From Halobacterium rubrum (GTDB lineage: Archaea; Halobacteriota; Halobacteria; Halobacteriales; Halobacteriaceae): a DNA stretch of 64,000 bases. Of this stretch, positions 1-8,208 are shown one piece after another. The position numbers and the translations under genes are program-made. How positions within the stretch are numbered: position 1 is the first letter of the stretch; the number at the start of each line of letters is the position of its first letter. Under the pieces are notes generated by a model. The model had not been told where the DNA came from. It worked only from the letters and a program-made list of their open reading frames with translations, and ran no database searches. The stretch covers positions 62,001-126,000 of the forward strand of contig NZ_JAJQQZ010000003.1 in NCBI RefSeq assembly GCF_021729015.1. Direction: 5' to 3'.

Positions 1-228
1 GACGAACATGAACAACACCAGCAGCGCCGCCTTGACTGTCGGCAGGTCTGCGCCGAACGTCACCGCCACGGCGGCCAGCGCCAGCCCAGCCCCGAGCGTG
101 TCGCTTTTCGACGCGCTGTGGGTGCGCGTGTAGACGTCCGGCAGCCGCAGCAGGCCGACCCCGGCGACGAACGTGAAGAACACGCCGCCGGCGATTAGCA
201 CAGCGACCGCGATTTCGGTCGGCGTCAC
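1..228 (-). CDS. mnhG: Mrp/Mnh Na+/H+ antiporter subunit G (partial)
   Basis: This is the N-terminal part of the small MnhG/MrpG membrane subunit of a multisubunit Na+/H+ antiporter; the C-terminus lies beyond the left edge. The visible 76 residues begin VTPTEIAVAVLIAGGVFF. They contain the family's LLRLPDVYTRTHSASKSDTLG segment between two hydrophobic helices. The start is a GTG at 228 whose bases overlap the mnhF stop (GTGA), which indicates translational coupling in an mnhE-F-G order. The complex exports Na+ at the cost of the proton gradient in the cytoplasmic membrane, a core need of a halophile. Confidence 0.88.
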   Translation of the reverse strand, partial: MTPTEIAVAVLIAGGVFFTFVAGVGLLRLPDVYTRTHSASKSDTLGAGLALAAVAVTFGADLPTVKAALLVLFMFV

Positions 229-500
229 AGCACACCACCCCGCTCGACCGTGAACTTCGAGATGGCGATGCTCATCAGGAAGTTCAACAGCGCGTACACG
301 ATGGCGATGTCCAGCGCCGCCGGCGTGTCCGTCGCCGCCCCGACCAGTGCGAGGATGACCACGATGTTCGTCCCGATGGCGTTCACCGCGATGACGCGAT
401 CCTGCATCGTCGGCCCGTCGAGCACCCGGTAGAGCACGACCAGCGAGATCAGGATGAACGCGCTCGCGCCAGCCAGCAGGATGTCCGGGACGAGGCTCAC
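225..500 (-). CDS. mnhF: Mrp/Mnh Na+/H+ antiporter subunit F
   Basis: A 91-residue protein with three hydrophobic helices, the normal size for MnhF/MrpF. The family segment YRVLDGPTMQDRVIAVNAIG lies at about residues 24-43, between helices one and two. It overlaps mnhE upstream (ATGA, 497-500) and mnhG downstream (GTGA), so the three genes form one translationally coupled operon on the minus strand. MrpF is an integral subunit of the Na+/H+ antiporter complex. Its separate contribution to transport is not known from the sequence. Confidence 0.92.
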   Translation of the reverse strand: MSLVPDILLAGASAFILISLVVLYRVLDGPTMQDRVIAVNAIGTNIVVILALVGAATDTPAALDIAIVYALLNFLMSIAISKFTVERGGVL

Positions 501-1615
501 TCGTCACCACCCCCGGAGTCGGCGTCGACCTCGACGCGCTCGACGGCCGACCGGACTTCCTCCGGCTCGTCGGTGCCAGCGCCGTCCACGCTGCCATCCG
601 GTGTCTCACCGCGCTCCGCGGGCGTCGGCAGCCGCATCGCCGTCCGCCCGTAGAACACGAACCGGACCGCCCGCTCCAGACTGCCCGCGAGCAGGTCACT
701 GCGAGCCCCCTTCGTCAGGCTGTGTACGGTGAAGTGGCGCTGGGTCACGTCGACGGTCAGCGTCCCCGGCGTCAGCGTGATGCTGTTCGCGAGCGTCGTC
801 GCCGGCAGCTCCGACCAGACCGCCGCGTCGAACTCAACGACGGCCGGGTCGATAGGGAGCCGCGGATGCAACACGACCTTCGCGATGTCGACGTTCGCCT
901 TCACGATCTCCCAGAGCAAGTACGGGACGTACACGACCATCCGGGCGACTCGCCCGGCGAGCTGGCCGAGCTCGACCGACCCCTGCGTGGAGATGCGGCG
1001 CAGCACCGCCGCCACGATAGTGGCTGTGACGGCACCGGTCGCGAGGTTGAACGGCGTCAGAGTGCCGGCGATGAGCAAGTAGAAACCGAACGTCGACCCG
1101 AACAGCAGCGCGAACTGGTCGAGGCCCGCCGGCCGGGTCAGCGGCCCGCGGCGGGTCGCACGGTCGACGGGCGCCAGCTCCACTGCCAGCCCCGCGCCCT
1201 CGAGCTCTCGCTCCAGCGGCGGGAGCAGTGGCGCCATCCCGAGCGGATTGAACTCGGGGTCGAGCACGACGGTGTCGACGTCGTTCCGGCGCGCGTACGC
1301 CACCAGCACGTCGGCGTAGTCGCCCGGGTTGAACAGGTAGACGTCTGCGCCGACGACGGCCGTCTCGACCGTCACCCGGGTGGGTTCCTCGCCGAGGTCC
1401 TCGTCTGCCCAGACCGCGACCCGGTCAAGGAGCTCCTCGGCTTCGCCCGCGACCGCACTGTCCTCGCCGCCCAGTGGCCGCTCCGAGACGGGACAGACGA
1501 AGTGCAGCGTCACCGCGCCGTCCGCGTCCCGCGCCCGACCGACGGCGTGCGCGACCGTCTGCCTGAGCGTCACGGAGTCCTCGACCGGGACGAGCAGACT
1601 ACTACCCCCCGACAT
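497..1615 (-). CDS. mnhE: Mrp/Mnh antiporter subunit E with N-terminal Usp-like domain
   Basis: 372 residues, more than twice the length of a bacterial MrpE. Residues 1 to about 135 look like a universal-stress-protein (adenine-nucleotide alpha-hydrolase) fold, with LLVPVEDSVTLRQTVAHAVG at the start and DTVVLDPEF later. The MnhE part follows: two membrane helices from about residue 165, then the conserved soluble tail with NSITLTPGTLTVDV. An SD-like GGAGGTGA precedes the ATG at 1615 by a few bases, so translation is probably not leaderless. It appears to be the first visible gene of the mnhE-F-G run. The Usp part may sense nucleotide or energy state; that is inference. Confidence 0.88.
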   Translation of the reverse strand: MSGGSSLLVPVEDSVTLRQTVAHAVGRARDADGAVTLHFVCPVSERPLGGEDSAVAGEAEELLDRVAVWADEDLGEEPTRVTVETAVVGADVYLFNPGDYADVLVAYARRNDVDTVVLDPEFNPLGMAPLLPPLERELEGAGLAVELAPVDRATRRGPLTRPAGLDQFALLFGSTFGFYLLIAGTLTPFNLATGAVTATIVAAVLRRISTQGSVELGQLAGRVARMVVYVPYLLWEIVKANVDIAKVVLHPRLPIDPAVVEFDAAVWSELPATTLANSITLTPGTLTVDVTQRHFTVHSLTKGARSDLLAGSLERAVRFVFYGRTAMRLPTPAERGETPDGSVDGAGTDEPEEVRSAVERVEVDADSGGGDE

Positions 1616-1845
1616 CTCTCACCTCCGGTGGTTCGGGCCGCAGACCGCACGGCGGCCGCGTGGCTGTCGTCATTGTCGTGTTCGGCAGGTGGGGGTGCCC
1701 GATGTTGATACCTTCGGTTTCCCGGATGGAGGCGGTACCGACGGCGGTCTCACTGCTGGACAGCTGGTCAGGCACCCGAAGCTCTCACTGCGGTACCTCG
1801 GTCACGCATCGGACGCCGGTGGGTCGAGGGCTCCGTAGTCGGGGC

Positions 1846-2997
1846 TTAGAGCCGGTCGGCGAGCTCGTCGGCGACCCGGCCGCCGAGTTCGCGCTTGTCG
1901 CCGACGTACTCCGTGGCGTCGTCGCCGGTGACGAACAGGGCGCGCGTCTGCTCGTCGCCCATCACACCGGCGTCGTTCGCCACGACGAACGAGAGCCCGC
2001 TGCGGTCGAGGATGCCACGGGCGGCCTCGACCATCGCGTCGTCGTCACCGCTGGTCTCGGCCTTGAAGCCGACGATGGGGAGGGCGGGGTGGTCGTCCCG
2101 GACGGCATCGAGGAGCTTCGGCGTCGGCTCGAGGTCCAGCGTCAGCTCCCGACCCGACCGGATCTTCTCCTCGCTTGGCTCGACGGTGTAATCGCTGATG
2201 GCGGCCGCCGACACGAGCGCGTCCGCGTCCTCGCAGGCGTCGAGGGTGGCTGCCGTCATCTCTTCGGCCGTCTCGACGTCCCGAACCTCGGCGTACGGGA
2301 CGCCGCCGTCGCCGTGGACGAGCGTCACGTCGGCCCCACGGACGTAGCAGGCGGCCGCGACCGCTCGTCCCGTCTTCCCCGACGAGCGGTTCGTGAGCAC
2401 GCGCACGGGGTCGATTCGCTCGCTCGTCGCTCCGGAGGTGACGACGACGTGTTCACCGTCGAGCGGCCGGTCGCCGGCGGCTCGCGCAGTCGCGAGCACG
2501 ATGGCCTCCTCGCTGGCGATCTTCGCCTTCCCTTCCTCCACGCGCGGGTCGACGAAGTCGACGCCCCAGGACTCTACGCGCTCGATGGCGTCGAGCACGC
2601 CCGGGTGGTCGTACATCGGCTCGTGCATCGCCGGCGCCACCACGACCGGGACACCTGCGCCGAGCGCCGTCGTCGCCGTCGTCGTCACCGGCGAGTCGTC
2701 GATGGCGGCCGCCACCTTTCCGACGGTGTTGGCGGTCGCCGGCGCGACGAGGAACACGTCCGCCCAGCCGTCGCGGCCGCAGAGCTCGACGTGCTCGACG
2801 GCGCCCGTGATCTCCGTGACGACGGGGGCGTCGGTCGCGAACTCGACGGCCCACGGGTGGACGATTCCCTGCGCGCTCTCGGTCGTGACTGCGCGGACGT
2901 TCGCGCCGTGGCGGCGCAGCTCGTGGGCGAGCTCGACGACTTTCACCGCCGCGATGCTGCCCGTCACGCCGAGGGCGACGTTCACTCCGGAGAGCAT
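1846..2997 (-). CDS. coaBC: Bifunctional phosphopantothenoylcysteine decarboxylase / phosphopantothenate-cysteine ligase
   Basis: 383 residues, the usual size of CoaBC, which makes 4'-phosphopantetheine for coenzyme A. The N-terminal flavoprotein domain (about 1-180) shows GSIAAVK, the catalytic-type His in AVEHVEL near residue 69, VAPATANTVGK at 85-94 and PAMHEPMY at 122-129. The last is the archaeal variant of the PAMNxxMW substrate motif. The ligase domain follows with TSGATSERIDPVRVLTNRSS and a DYTVEPSEEKI segment. It is monocistronic, with a TATA-like ATTTAAG about 27 bp before the ATG, so the mRNA should be leaderless. Confidence 0.95.
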   Translation of the reverse strand: MLSGVNVALGVTGSIAAVKVVELAHELRRHGANVRAVTTESAQGIVHPWAVEFATDAPVVTEITGAVEHVELCGRDGWADVFLVAPATANTVGKVAAAIDDSPVTTTATTALGAGVPVVVAPAMHEPMYDHPGVLDAIERVESWGVDFVDPRVEEGKAKIASEEAIVLATARAAGDRPLDGEHVVVTSGATSERIDPVRVLTNRSSGKTGRAVAAACYVRGADVTLVHGDGGVPYAEVRDVETAEEMTAATLDACEDADALVSAAAISDYTVEPSEEKIRSGRELTLDLEPTPKLLDAVRDDHPALPIVGFKAETSGDDDAMVEAARGILDRSGLSFVVANDAGVMGDEQTRALFVTGDDATEYVGDKRELGGRVADELADRL

Positions 2998-3020
2998 TCG
3001 CGTGTGAGTCAGTGGGGTGA

Positions 3021-3030
3021 GAACTTAAAT
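3021..3030 (-). promoter_or_regulatory. TATA element of coaBC
   Basis: Read on the minus strand this is ATTTAAGTTC in GC-rich surroundings. It lies 24-33 bp before the coaBC ATG (2997), the spacing expected for a leaderless haloarchaeal promoter. Confidence 0.6.
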
Positions 3031-3285
3031 CGCGGCGGTGGCGGGCGCTGGCGGGAGGGGCTGACAGGCGACCCGGTCCCGGTGCGCTACTGGCCGCTGG
3101 TCAGTGTCGCGCGTTCGGCCGCCCGGCAGTGGGTCGCGCTCCCGCAGGGCTCCCGGGCGTCGACTGTCACGTCACGTCGCAGTCTGGCCCCGGCTTCCGG
3201 GAAGAAGGTTCGCCCCACCGGGCTTCGTCGCTCCGGCAGGCCAGTGTCGCGGTACGCCTAAACCCCCGGCGTCCGAGGTAGAAGC

Positions 3286-3777
3286 GTGGACACGCTCGAA
3301 GTGACTACCGACGTTCGCGTGCCGCCCGGCGAAGCGTACGCGTTCCTCGAGGACTTCCCGGGGTACGCGCGGTACTCGAAGTACCTCGAGTCGGTCCGGC
3401 AGCACGGCGACGGCGGCCCCGGCACGGAGTACGAGCTGACGTTCTCGTGGTGGAAGCTCTCCCAGACGTTCCGGTCGCGAGTGACCGACACCGAGGCGCC
3501 GTCGCGCATCGACTGGGAGGTGCTGGGAACGCTGAACGCCAGCGGCCAGTGGCTGGTCGAGGAGACGGCGGACGGTTGCCGGGTGTCGCTGGTGGTCACG
3601 TACGACTCGGGGAGCGCGCGTGGCGTGCTGGACCTCCCAGTGTTCGCGTCGTTCGACTGGGTCGCACAGCGCGTCGTCGAGAAGATCGCCGAAGAAGGGG
3701 AGCGCGTCGTCGAGCGCGTCGTCGCAGACCTCGAGGGACAGCGCCGGAACGTGGACCTCGACGTCGAGACGCGGTAG
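3286..3777 (+). CDS. SRPBCC (START/polyketide cyclase-like) protein
   Basis: 163 residues starting at GTG 3286 (VDTLEVTTDVRVPPGEAYAF). The pattern is the single-domain SRPBCC fold: an N-terminal beta strand, an FLEDFPGYARYSKYL helix region, central strands (YELTFSWW, SRIDWEVLG) and a long C-terminal amphipathic helix from about residue 125. Proteins of this fold bind hydrophobic ligands or act as polyketide cyclases or CoQ-binding proteins; COQ10-like relatives bind quinones. No catalytic residue can be named. The gene stands alone, and the ligand is unknown. Confidence 0.8.
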   Translation: MDTLEVTTDVRVPPGEAYAFLEDFPGYARYSKYLESVRQHGDGGPGTEYELTFSWWKLSQTFRSRVTDTEAPSRIDWEVLGTLNASGQWLVEETADGCRVSLVVTYDSGSARGVLDLPVFASFDWVAQRVVEKIAEEGERVVERVVADLEGQRRNVDLDVETR

Positions 3778-3795
3778 CGGAACCGAACGGGCTCG

Positions 3796-4359
3796 TTACT
3801 CCTCGATCTCGTAGTCGCCGCCGTACTTCATGAAGAAGTACGCCATGCCGAGCACGGACGTCATCGACCCGACAGCGGCGACGGCCATCGTCTTCGCGGA
3901 GTCCGGGACGATGGTCTGGTAGCCCTCGTTTTTCGGTGGGCTGTCCGTCACGATGATGGTGCCCTCCATGCCGACGGAGGCGTGAGGGTCACAGACGTAC
4001 GTGTACTCGCCCATCGGCCCGTCGAACGTGTACTCGTACTCCATCGGCGGCCCGGTCACTTCGGTGTTGGCGCTCCAGTCGGCGCCGTCGGGGACCTCCG
4101 TCGCGTGGACGTTGTGGGGGCTGGACTCCCAGACGAACCGGACCGTCGTCCCGGGCGTGACGTGGAGTTCGGCCGGCTCGAAGACGTTCTGGCCGTTCGG
4201 GCCGACCTTCACGACCTTCTCGCTACCGCCGCCTCCTCCCTCCTCTTCCTGGGCAGCCGCAGTGCCAGTGGCGGCGGTCGCCGCGGCCGCGGCCGCGCCA
4301 GCGCGGATGACGCTCCGGCGGGAGACCTGCCCGTCGTCGCCGTCGTTCTCGGAGTTCAT
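3796..4359 (-). CDS. Halocyanin-type blue copper protein, membrane anchored
   Basis: 187 residues. A Tat signal (SRRSVIRAGAAAAAATAA) is followed by an acidic and Gly linker and a cupredoxin domain. The type 1 copper ligands are visible: His in HNVHATEV, then Cys, His and Met in YVCDPHASVGM. A C-terminal helix (AVAAVGSMTSVLGMAYFF) should anchor it in the membrane, copper domain outside. Halocyanins carry electrons between the bc complex and terminal oxidases or reductases in place of cytochrome c. It closely resembles the second copy at 12588-13271, which sits inside the bc gene cluster. Confidence 0.9.
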   Translation of the reverse strand: MNSENDGDDGQVSRRSVIRAGAAAAAATAATGTAAAQEEEGGGGGSEKVVKVGPNGQNVFEPAELHVTPGTTVRFVWESSPHNVHATEVPDGADWSANTEVTGPPMEYEYTFDGPMGEYTYVCDPHASVGMEGTIIVTDSPPKNEGYQTIVPDSAKTMAVAAVGSMTSVLGMAYFFMKYGGDYEIEE

Positions 4360-4434
4360 ATCGCCCGCTAGGGAATCACGGGTACTGAATACTTTGGTTT
4401 GGGCCTACCCCAGAGTGGACCGGCTACCGGCCGT

Positions 4435-5487
4435 TCAGAGCGTGAAGTCCTCGGTCCCGTCGATGCTCTCGAGGAACGCCGTGGTGAGGTCGACGACGGC
4501 TTCGACGTCGTCGGTGTGGACCGCCTCGACGGGCGTGTGGAGGTACCGGGTGGGCGTGGAGACGGCGCCGACCGGCGTCGCGCCGTGGTTGCGCTGGAGC
4601 GGGCCGGTGTCGGTGCCGCCCGCACCGAGCACTTCCCGCTGGTGGTCGACGCCCGCCTGCTCGGCGACGTCGACGAGGTGGTCGACGACCTTCGGGTTCG
4701 GGATGACGACGCCGTCCTTGAACTTCACGCCGGCGCCCTCGCCGAGTTCGGTGACGTAGTCCTCCTCGTAGACGAACTGCGGGATGTCGTTGGCGACGGT
4801 GGTGTCGAGGTTGAGGACGAGGTCGGCGTCGAGGTCCACGCCAACCGCCTCTGCGCCCCGGAGGCCCACTTCCTCCTGCGTGGTCGCGACGTAGTGGACG
4901 GTCACGTCCGGCTCGACGCGCTCGGCGACCGCGAGCAGTTCGTAGACGCTCACGCGGTTGTCCAGCGCCTTCCCCGTGACGAGGTCGCCGACCGGCTCGA
5001 AGCGCTGGGAGAGCGTCACGGTATCCCCCACCTGCACCGCGTCCTCGACCTCGTCGGCGGGCAGCCCGAGGTCGATGAAGACGTCCCGGACCTCGTCTTT
5101 GTCCCGAGTGTAGGGGTTCTCGTCCGTGTGCGGGGGCGGCGACCCGATGACGCCCGGGAGGTCGCCGTCGTCGGCGTGGACGGTCGCGCGCTCCGCCCGC
5201 AGAATCCGTGGGTCCCAGCCGCCGAGCGCGTCCACCTGCACGAAGCCGTCGTCGTGGACGTGCTTCACGATGAACCCGATTTCGTCCATGTGCGCGGGCA
5301 CGAGCACCTCGAAGTCGGGGTTATCGCTGCCCTCGACGGTCGCGACGAGGTTCCCCATCGCGTCGGTCCGGACCGCGTCCACGTCGTCCGGCAGGTGGCT
5401 CCGGACGACGTCACGAACCCGGCGCTCGTGGCCGGGCGCGCCGCTGGTCTCCGTCAGTTTTCCCAGAAGGTCGACATCGAGTGCCAT
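4435..5487 (-). CDS. M42 family metallo-aminopeptidase (endoglucanase-like)
   Basis: 350 residues from the ATG at 5487 (MALDVDLLGKLTETSGAPGH). A longer open frame exists upstream, but a TATA-like CTTTATTCG about 25 bp before 5487 supports the shorter start. Metal-ligand motifs of M42 peptidases are in order: PAHMDEIGF, TGKALDNR, TTQEEVGLRGA with the Glu-Glu pair, NLDTT, and a C-terminal YLHTPVEAVH. These enzymes are cytoplasmic tetrahedral dodecamers (TET) that trim peptides made by the proteasome. The exact residue specificity cannot be read from the sequence. Confidence 0.92.
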   Translation of the reverse strand: MALDVDLLGKLTETSGAPGHERRVRDVVRSHLPDDVDAVRTDAMGNLVATVEGSDNPDFEVLVPAHMDEIGFIVKHVHDDGFVQVDALGGWDPRILRAERATVHADDGDLPGVIGSPPPHTDENPYTRDKDEVRDVFIDLGLPADEVEDAVQVGDTVTLSQRFEPVGDLVTGKALDNRVSVYELLAVAERVEPDVTVHYVATTQEEVGLRGAEAVGVDLDADLVLNLDTTVANDIPQFVYEEDYVTELGEGAGVKFKDGVVIPNPKVVDHLVDVAEQAGVDHQREVLGAGGTDTGPLQRNHGATPVGAVSTPTRYLHTPVEAVHTDDVEAVVDLTTAFLESIDGTEDFTL

Positions 5488-5627
5488 ACACAACCACGGG
5501 AACGGACGCGAATAAAGGCAAGCGTCCCGGTAGGCTGGGAGCACAGACTGCCAGCGAGCGGGGAAACTCCCCACAGGAGGTTGGGGGTTCCAGAACCCTT
5601 TTGCCGAACGCCAGAGACGTAACGCTC

Positions 5628-5885
5628 ATGTCCGACACCGAAGCCGAACTCCGCGAGGAACTCACCGAGGCGTTCTCCAACGCAGACTACCCCGTCAAGA
5701 ACCAGATGGGCCTCGTGCCCGCGCTCCCGAACGGCCCGTCGACGTCCTTCGAGGCGGGCGGCGAGTCCTGGACGGCGATGGAGCTCGCGACGAAGCTCTC
5801 CAGCCGCGCCGAGTTCCCCTACGACAACGTCGACGACCTCGTCGACGACGTCATCGAGGGCCTCAAGGACGAAGACGAGCTGTAA
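5628..5885 (+). CDS. MTH865-like small protein
   Basis: 85 residues, starting at ATG 5628 with a T-rich TATA-like element about 25 bp upstream (CCCTTTTGCC). The whole length matches my memory of the MTH865 family (a small helical, EF-hand-like fold): VKNQMGLVPALPNGPST, then AMELATKLSSRAEFPYDNVDDLVDDVI. The function of the family is unknown. It is divergent from the M42 peptidase gene, so the two promoters share the 5488-5627 region. Confidence 0.82.
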   Translation: MSDTEAELREELTEAFSNADYPVKNQMGLVPALPNGPSTSFEAGGESWTAMELATKLSSRAEFPYDNVDDLVDDVIEGLKDEDEL

Positions 5886-5962
5886 GCCCACTCCGAAATC
5901 CGGGAGCCAGCCCCGGTTCCCCGACCACAACTTCTTAGCGCGCGTCCCGCGTCCGGCCAGCC

Positions 5963-7270
5963 ATGGCTCCCGACTGGATTGGCGACACCTTCACGAGCGA
6001 CACCGGCTGGACGCACCTCGAACGACTCGTCGACGTGCGGAACCGGATGGCGGGCAGCGACGGCGAGCGCGAGGCCGCCGAAGCGACCCGGGACGCGCTC
6101 GCCGAGTACGCCGACGACGCGTGGCTCGACGAGTTCTCGATTCAGGGCTGGACGCGCGGCGACAGCGCCGTCGAGACGCCGACTGGCAGCGAGGAGGACG
6201 CCATCGCGCTCCCGCGGAGTCCGAGCGGCGACGCGACCGGCGAGTTCGTCGACCTGGGTCACGGCCTGCCCGAGGACTTCGAGGAGGCGGACCTCGAGGG
6301 CAAGGTCGTGATGGTGGCGTCGGACGTGCCGGACTGGTACGACCGCTACCTCCACCGCCGCGAGAAGTACTACCACGCCGTCGAGGCCGGCGCCGCCGGC
6401 TTCGTCTACCGGAACCACGTCGAGGGCTGCCTGCCGCCGACCGGCAGCGTCGGCACCTCCGAGGACCCCATCGGGGGAATCCCGGCCGTCGGCGTCTCCA
6501 GCGAGGTCGGCGCCAGGCTCGCCCGGCGATTCGACGACGACGAACTCACCGTTTCCGTCGACGCCGACGTGCACGACGCGACCAGTCAGAACGTCCACGC
6601 GACACTCGGCCCCGACACCGACGAGGAACTGCTCGTCACCAGCCACGTCGACGCCCACGACATCGCGGAGGGCGCGATGGACAACGGCGCCGGCACGGCG
6701 ATGGTCGTCGAGGCCGCTCGCGCGCTCGCCGCCCGCGAGGACGAACTCGACACGACGGTCCACTTCGTCTGCTTCGGGTCGGAGGAGGTCGGTCTGGTCG
6801 GTGCCGCTCACGACGCCGAACACCGCGAGCTCGACGACGTCCGGGCCGTCCTCAACTTCGACGGTGTCGTGCGCGGCCGCACGCTGAAGTTCTACGCGCA
6901 CGGCTTCGACGCCCTCGCCGACGCCGCGCGCTCACTCGGCGAGGACTTCGAGCACCCCGTCTCGGTGACGCCGAAGCTCGGCCCGCACTCGGACCACTGG
7001 GAGTACGTCCAGCACGGCGTCCCCGGCTACCACGTCGCCAGCGACACCGACGGCGCCGGCCGCGGCTGGGGTCACACGTTCGCGGACACTCTCGAGAAAC
7101 TCGAACCACGGAACTTCCGCGAGCAGGCCATCCTCCTCACGGAGCTCGCCGTCCGCCTCGCCGACGACGGGTTCGCCGTCGCGCACGCCAGCGAGGCCGA
7201 CATCGCGGCCGCCCTCGAGGACGAGGACCTCGCGGAAGGCATGAAGATCACGGGCGACTGGCCGTACTGA
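5963..7270 (+). CDS. M28 family aminopeptidase with PA domain
   Basis: 435 residues. An N-terminal part (to about residue 95) precedes a protease-associated insert, with DLEGKVVMVASDV then AGAAGFVYRNHVEGCL and GGIPAVGVSSEVGARL. The M28 zinc peptidase domain then shows the metal-ligand signature: TSHVDAHDIAEGAMDNGAG, HFVCFGSEEVGLVGA, LNFDGVVRG and a late SDHWEYVQHGVPGYH. No signal peptide is evident, so it is probably cytoplasmic. It likely removes N-terminal residues from peptides, and it lies close to the M42 peptidase gene. Confidence 0.9.
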   Translation: MAPDWIGDTFTSDTGWTHLERLVDVRNRMAGSDGEREAAEATRDALAEYADDAWLDEFSIQGWTRGDSAVETPTGSEEDAIALPRSPSGDATGEFVDLGHGLPEDFEEADLEGKVVMVASDVPDWYDRYLHRREKYYHAVEAGAAGFVYRNHVEGCLPPTGSVGTSEDPIGGIPAVGVSSEVGARLARRFDDDELTVSVDADVHDATSQNVHATLGPDTDEELLVTSHVDAHDIAEGAMDNGAGTAMVVEAARALAAREDELDTTVHFVCFGSEEVGLVGAAHDAEHRELDDVRAVLNFDGVVRGRTLKFYAHGFDALADAARSLGEDFEHPVSVTPKLGPHSDHWEYVQHGVPGYHVASDTDGAGRGWGHTFADTLEKLEPRNFREQAILLTELAVRLADDGFAVAHASEADIAAALEDEDLAEGMKITGDWPY

Positions 7271-7376
7271 CCCGGCCGCCAGCCACCCGTCACCGGAGAC
7301 ACCGAACCGGACTGCCGGTCCGCTACCGGCCCCGCGCCCGCGGGGTTTTTGTGACTGCCGCGCCCCACTCCGACCG

Positions 7377-7445
7377 ATGACACGGACGCCGACCAGTGGG
7401 ACACAGCCGGCAGCGAGGACGCCACGCGGCGGGTGGTTCCGGTGA
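7377..7445 (+). other. Possible 22-codon leader ORF before the NAD-kinase-like gene
   Basis: ATG at 7377 lies 25-30 bp after a T-rich TATA-like GGGTTTTTG (about 7343-7351), the expected place for a leaderless start. It encodes MTRTPTSGTQPAARTPRGGW plus two residues. Its TGA overlaps the GTG at 7442 that begins the next gene (GTGA). It may be a translationally coupled leader peptide, or simply the transcript start ahead of a frameshifted N-terminus. Confidence 0.35.
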
Positions 7446-8164
7446 CGACGCGCGTCGCCGTCCTCGGGCCCGGCGCGACCGACGCGGCGGACACCGTCCG
7501 GGCCGCCGGCGGCACTGTCGTCGGGGCGCCCGCGGACGCCGACGTTCTCGTCGCACTCGGCGAGGACGCGCTCCTCGACGCCGCCGCGGCGGACGAGCAG
7601 TTCGCGCCGGTCCTCCCGGTCGGCGCCGGCCGCGAGTACGGCGGTGTCGCGCCCAGTGACCGTGAGGCAGCCCTCGACGCAGTAGCAGCGGGCGACTTCG
7701 TGGTCCGCGACCGCCAGACGTTCGCCGTCAGCACGCCGGACCGTGGGGCACGAGCACTCGCCGACGCGACGCTCGTCACGACCGAACCGGCGAAGATCTC
7801 GGAGTACACAGTCACCGCCGGCGACGACCGCGAGGTCGCGTCCGTGCGCGCCGACGGTGTCGTCGCCGCGACGCCGACCGGCAGCCGCGGCTACGCGACC
7901 GACGCAGGCGGCCCCCGCCTCGACCCCGAGGTCGACGCCGCTGCGGTCGTCCCCATCGCGCCGTTCCGCGTGGACCGCACGAACTGGGTCGTCGAGCCCC
8001 CGCTGTCCATCACCGTCGTCCGCGACGAGGCCACGGTCGAACTCCACGTCGACGGCCGCACCCGGGGCGAGATCGACGTCGGTGACGGCGTCACGCTCTC
8101 CCGGGGCGCCCCCCTGTCGGTCGCCGCCGTGCCCGCCAGCCGTCGGCCGCCGCAGGGCGATTGA
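7442..8164 (+). CDS. NAD kinase-like protein with degenerate nucleotide motif
   Basis: 240 residues from GTG 7442; GTG 7433 is an in-frame alternative. The C-terminal half holds the NAD-kinase signature TPTGSRGYATDAGGP (residues 144-158), followed by the IAPFRVDRTNWVVEP region. The N-terminal GGDGT motif that binds the phosphate donor and NAD in true NAD kinases is not present. At the equivalent place the sequence reads LVALGEDALLD (about 36-46). It may be an NAD-kinase paralog with altered or lost activity. A second, canonical NAD kinase would be expected elsewhere in the genome. Confidence 0.78.
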   Translation: MTTRVAVLGPGATDAADTVRAAGGTVVGAPADADVLVALGEDALLDAAAADEQFAPVLPVGAGREYGGVAPSDREAALDAVAAGDFVVRDRQTFAVSTPDRGARALADATLVTTEPAKISEYTVTAGDDREVASVRADGVVAATPTGSRGYATDAGGPRLDPEVDAAAVVPIAPFRVDRTNWVVEPPLSITVVRDEATVELHVDGRTRGEIDVGDGVTLSRGAPLSVAAVPASRRPPQGD

Positions 8165-8208
8165 GCGATTGGAAAAGACATAATACCGCGTCCCACCGAA
8201 AGCCGACT

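Noticed and set aside
722-1708. Long plus-strand open frame of 328 codons opposite mnhE
   Set aside because: Arg/His-rich translation without domains, lying antisense to a clear antiporter gene. High GC keeps many frames open here.
1660-3261. 533-codon plus-strand frame opposite coaBC
   Set aside because: It covers a well-supported coaBC gene on the other strand and has no recognisable motif.
4399-5622. 407-codon plus-strand frame opposite the M42 peptidase
   Set aside because: Antisense to a gene with complete metal-ligand motifs; it resembles a shadow translation.
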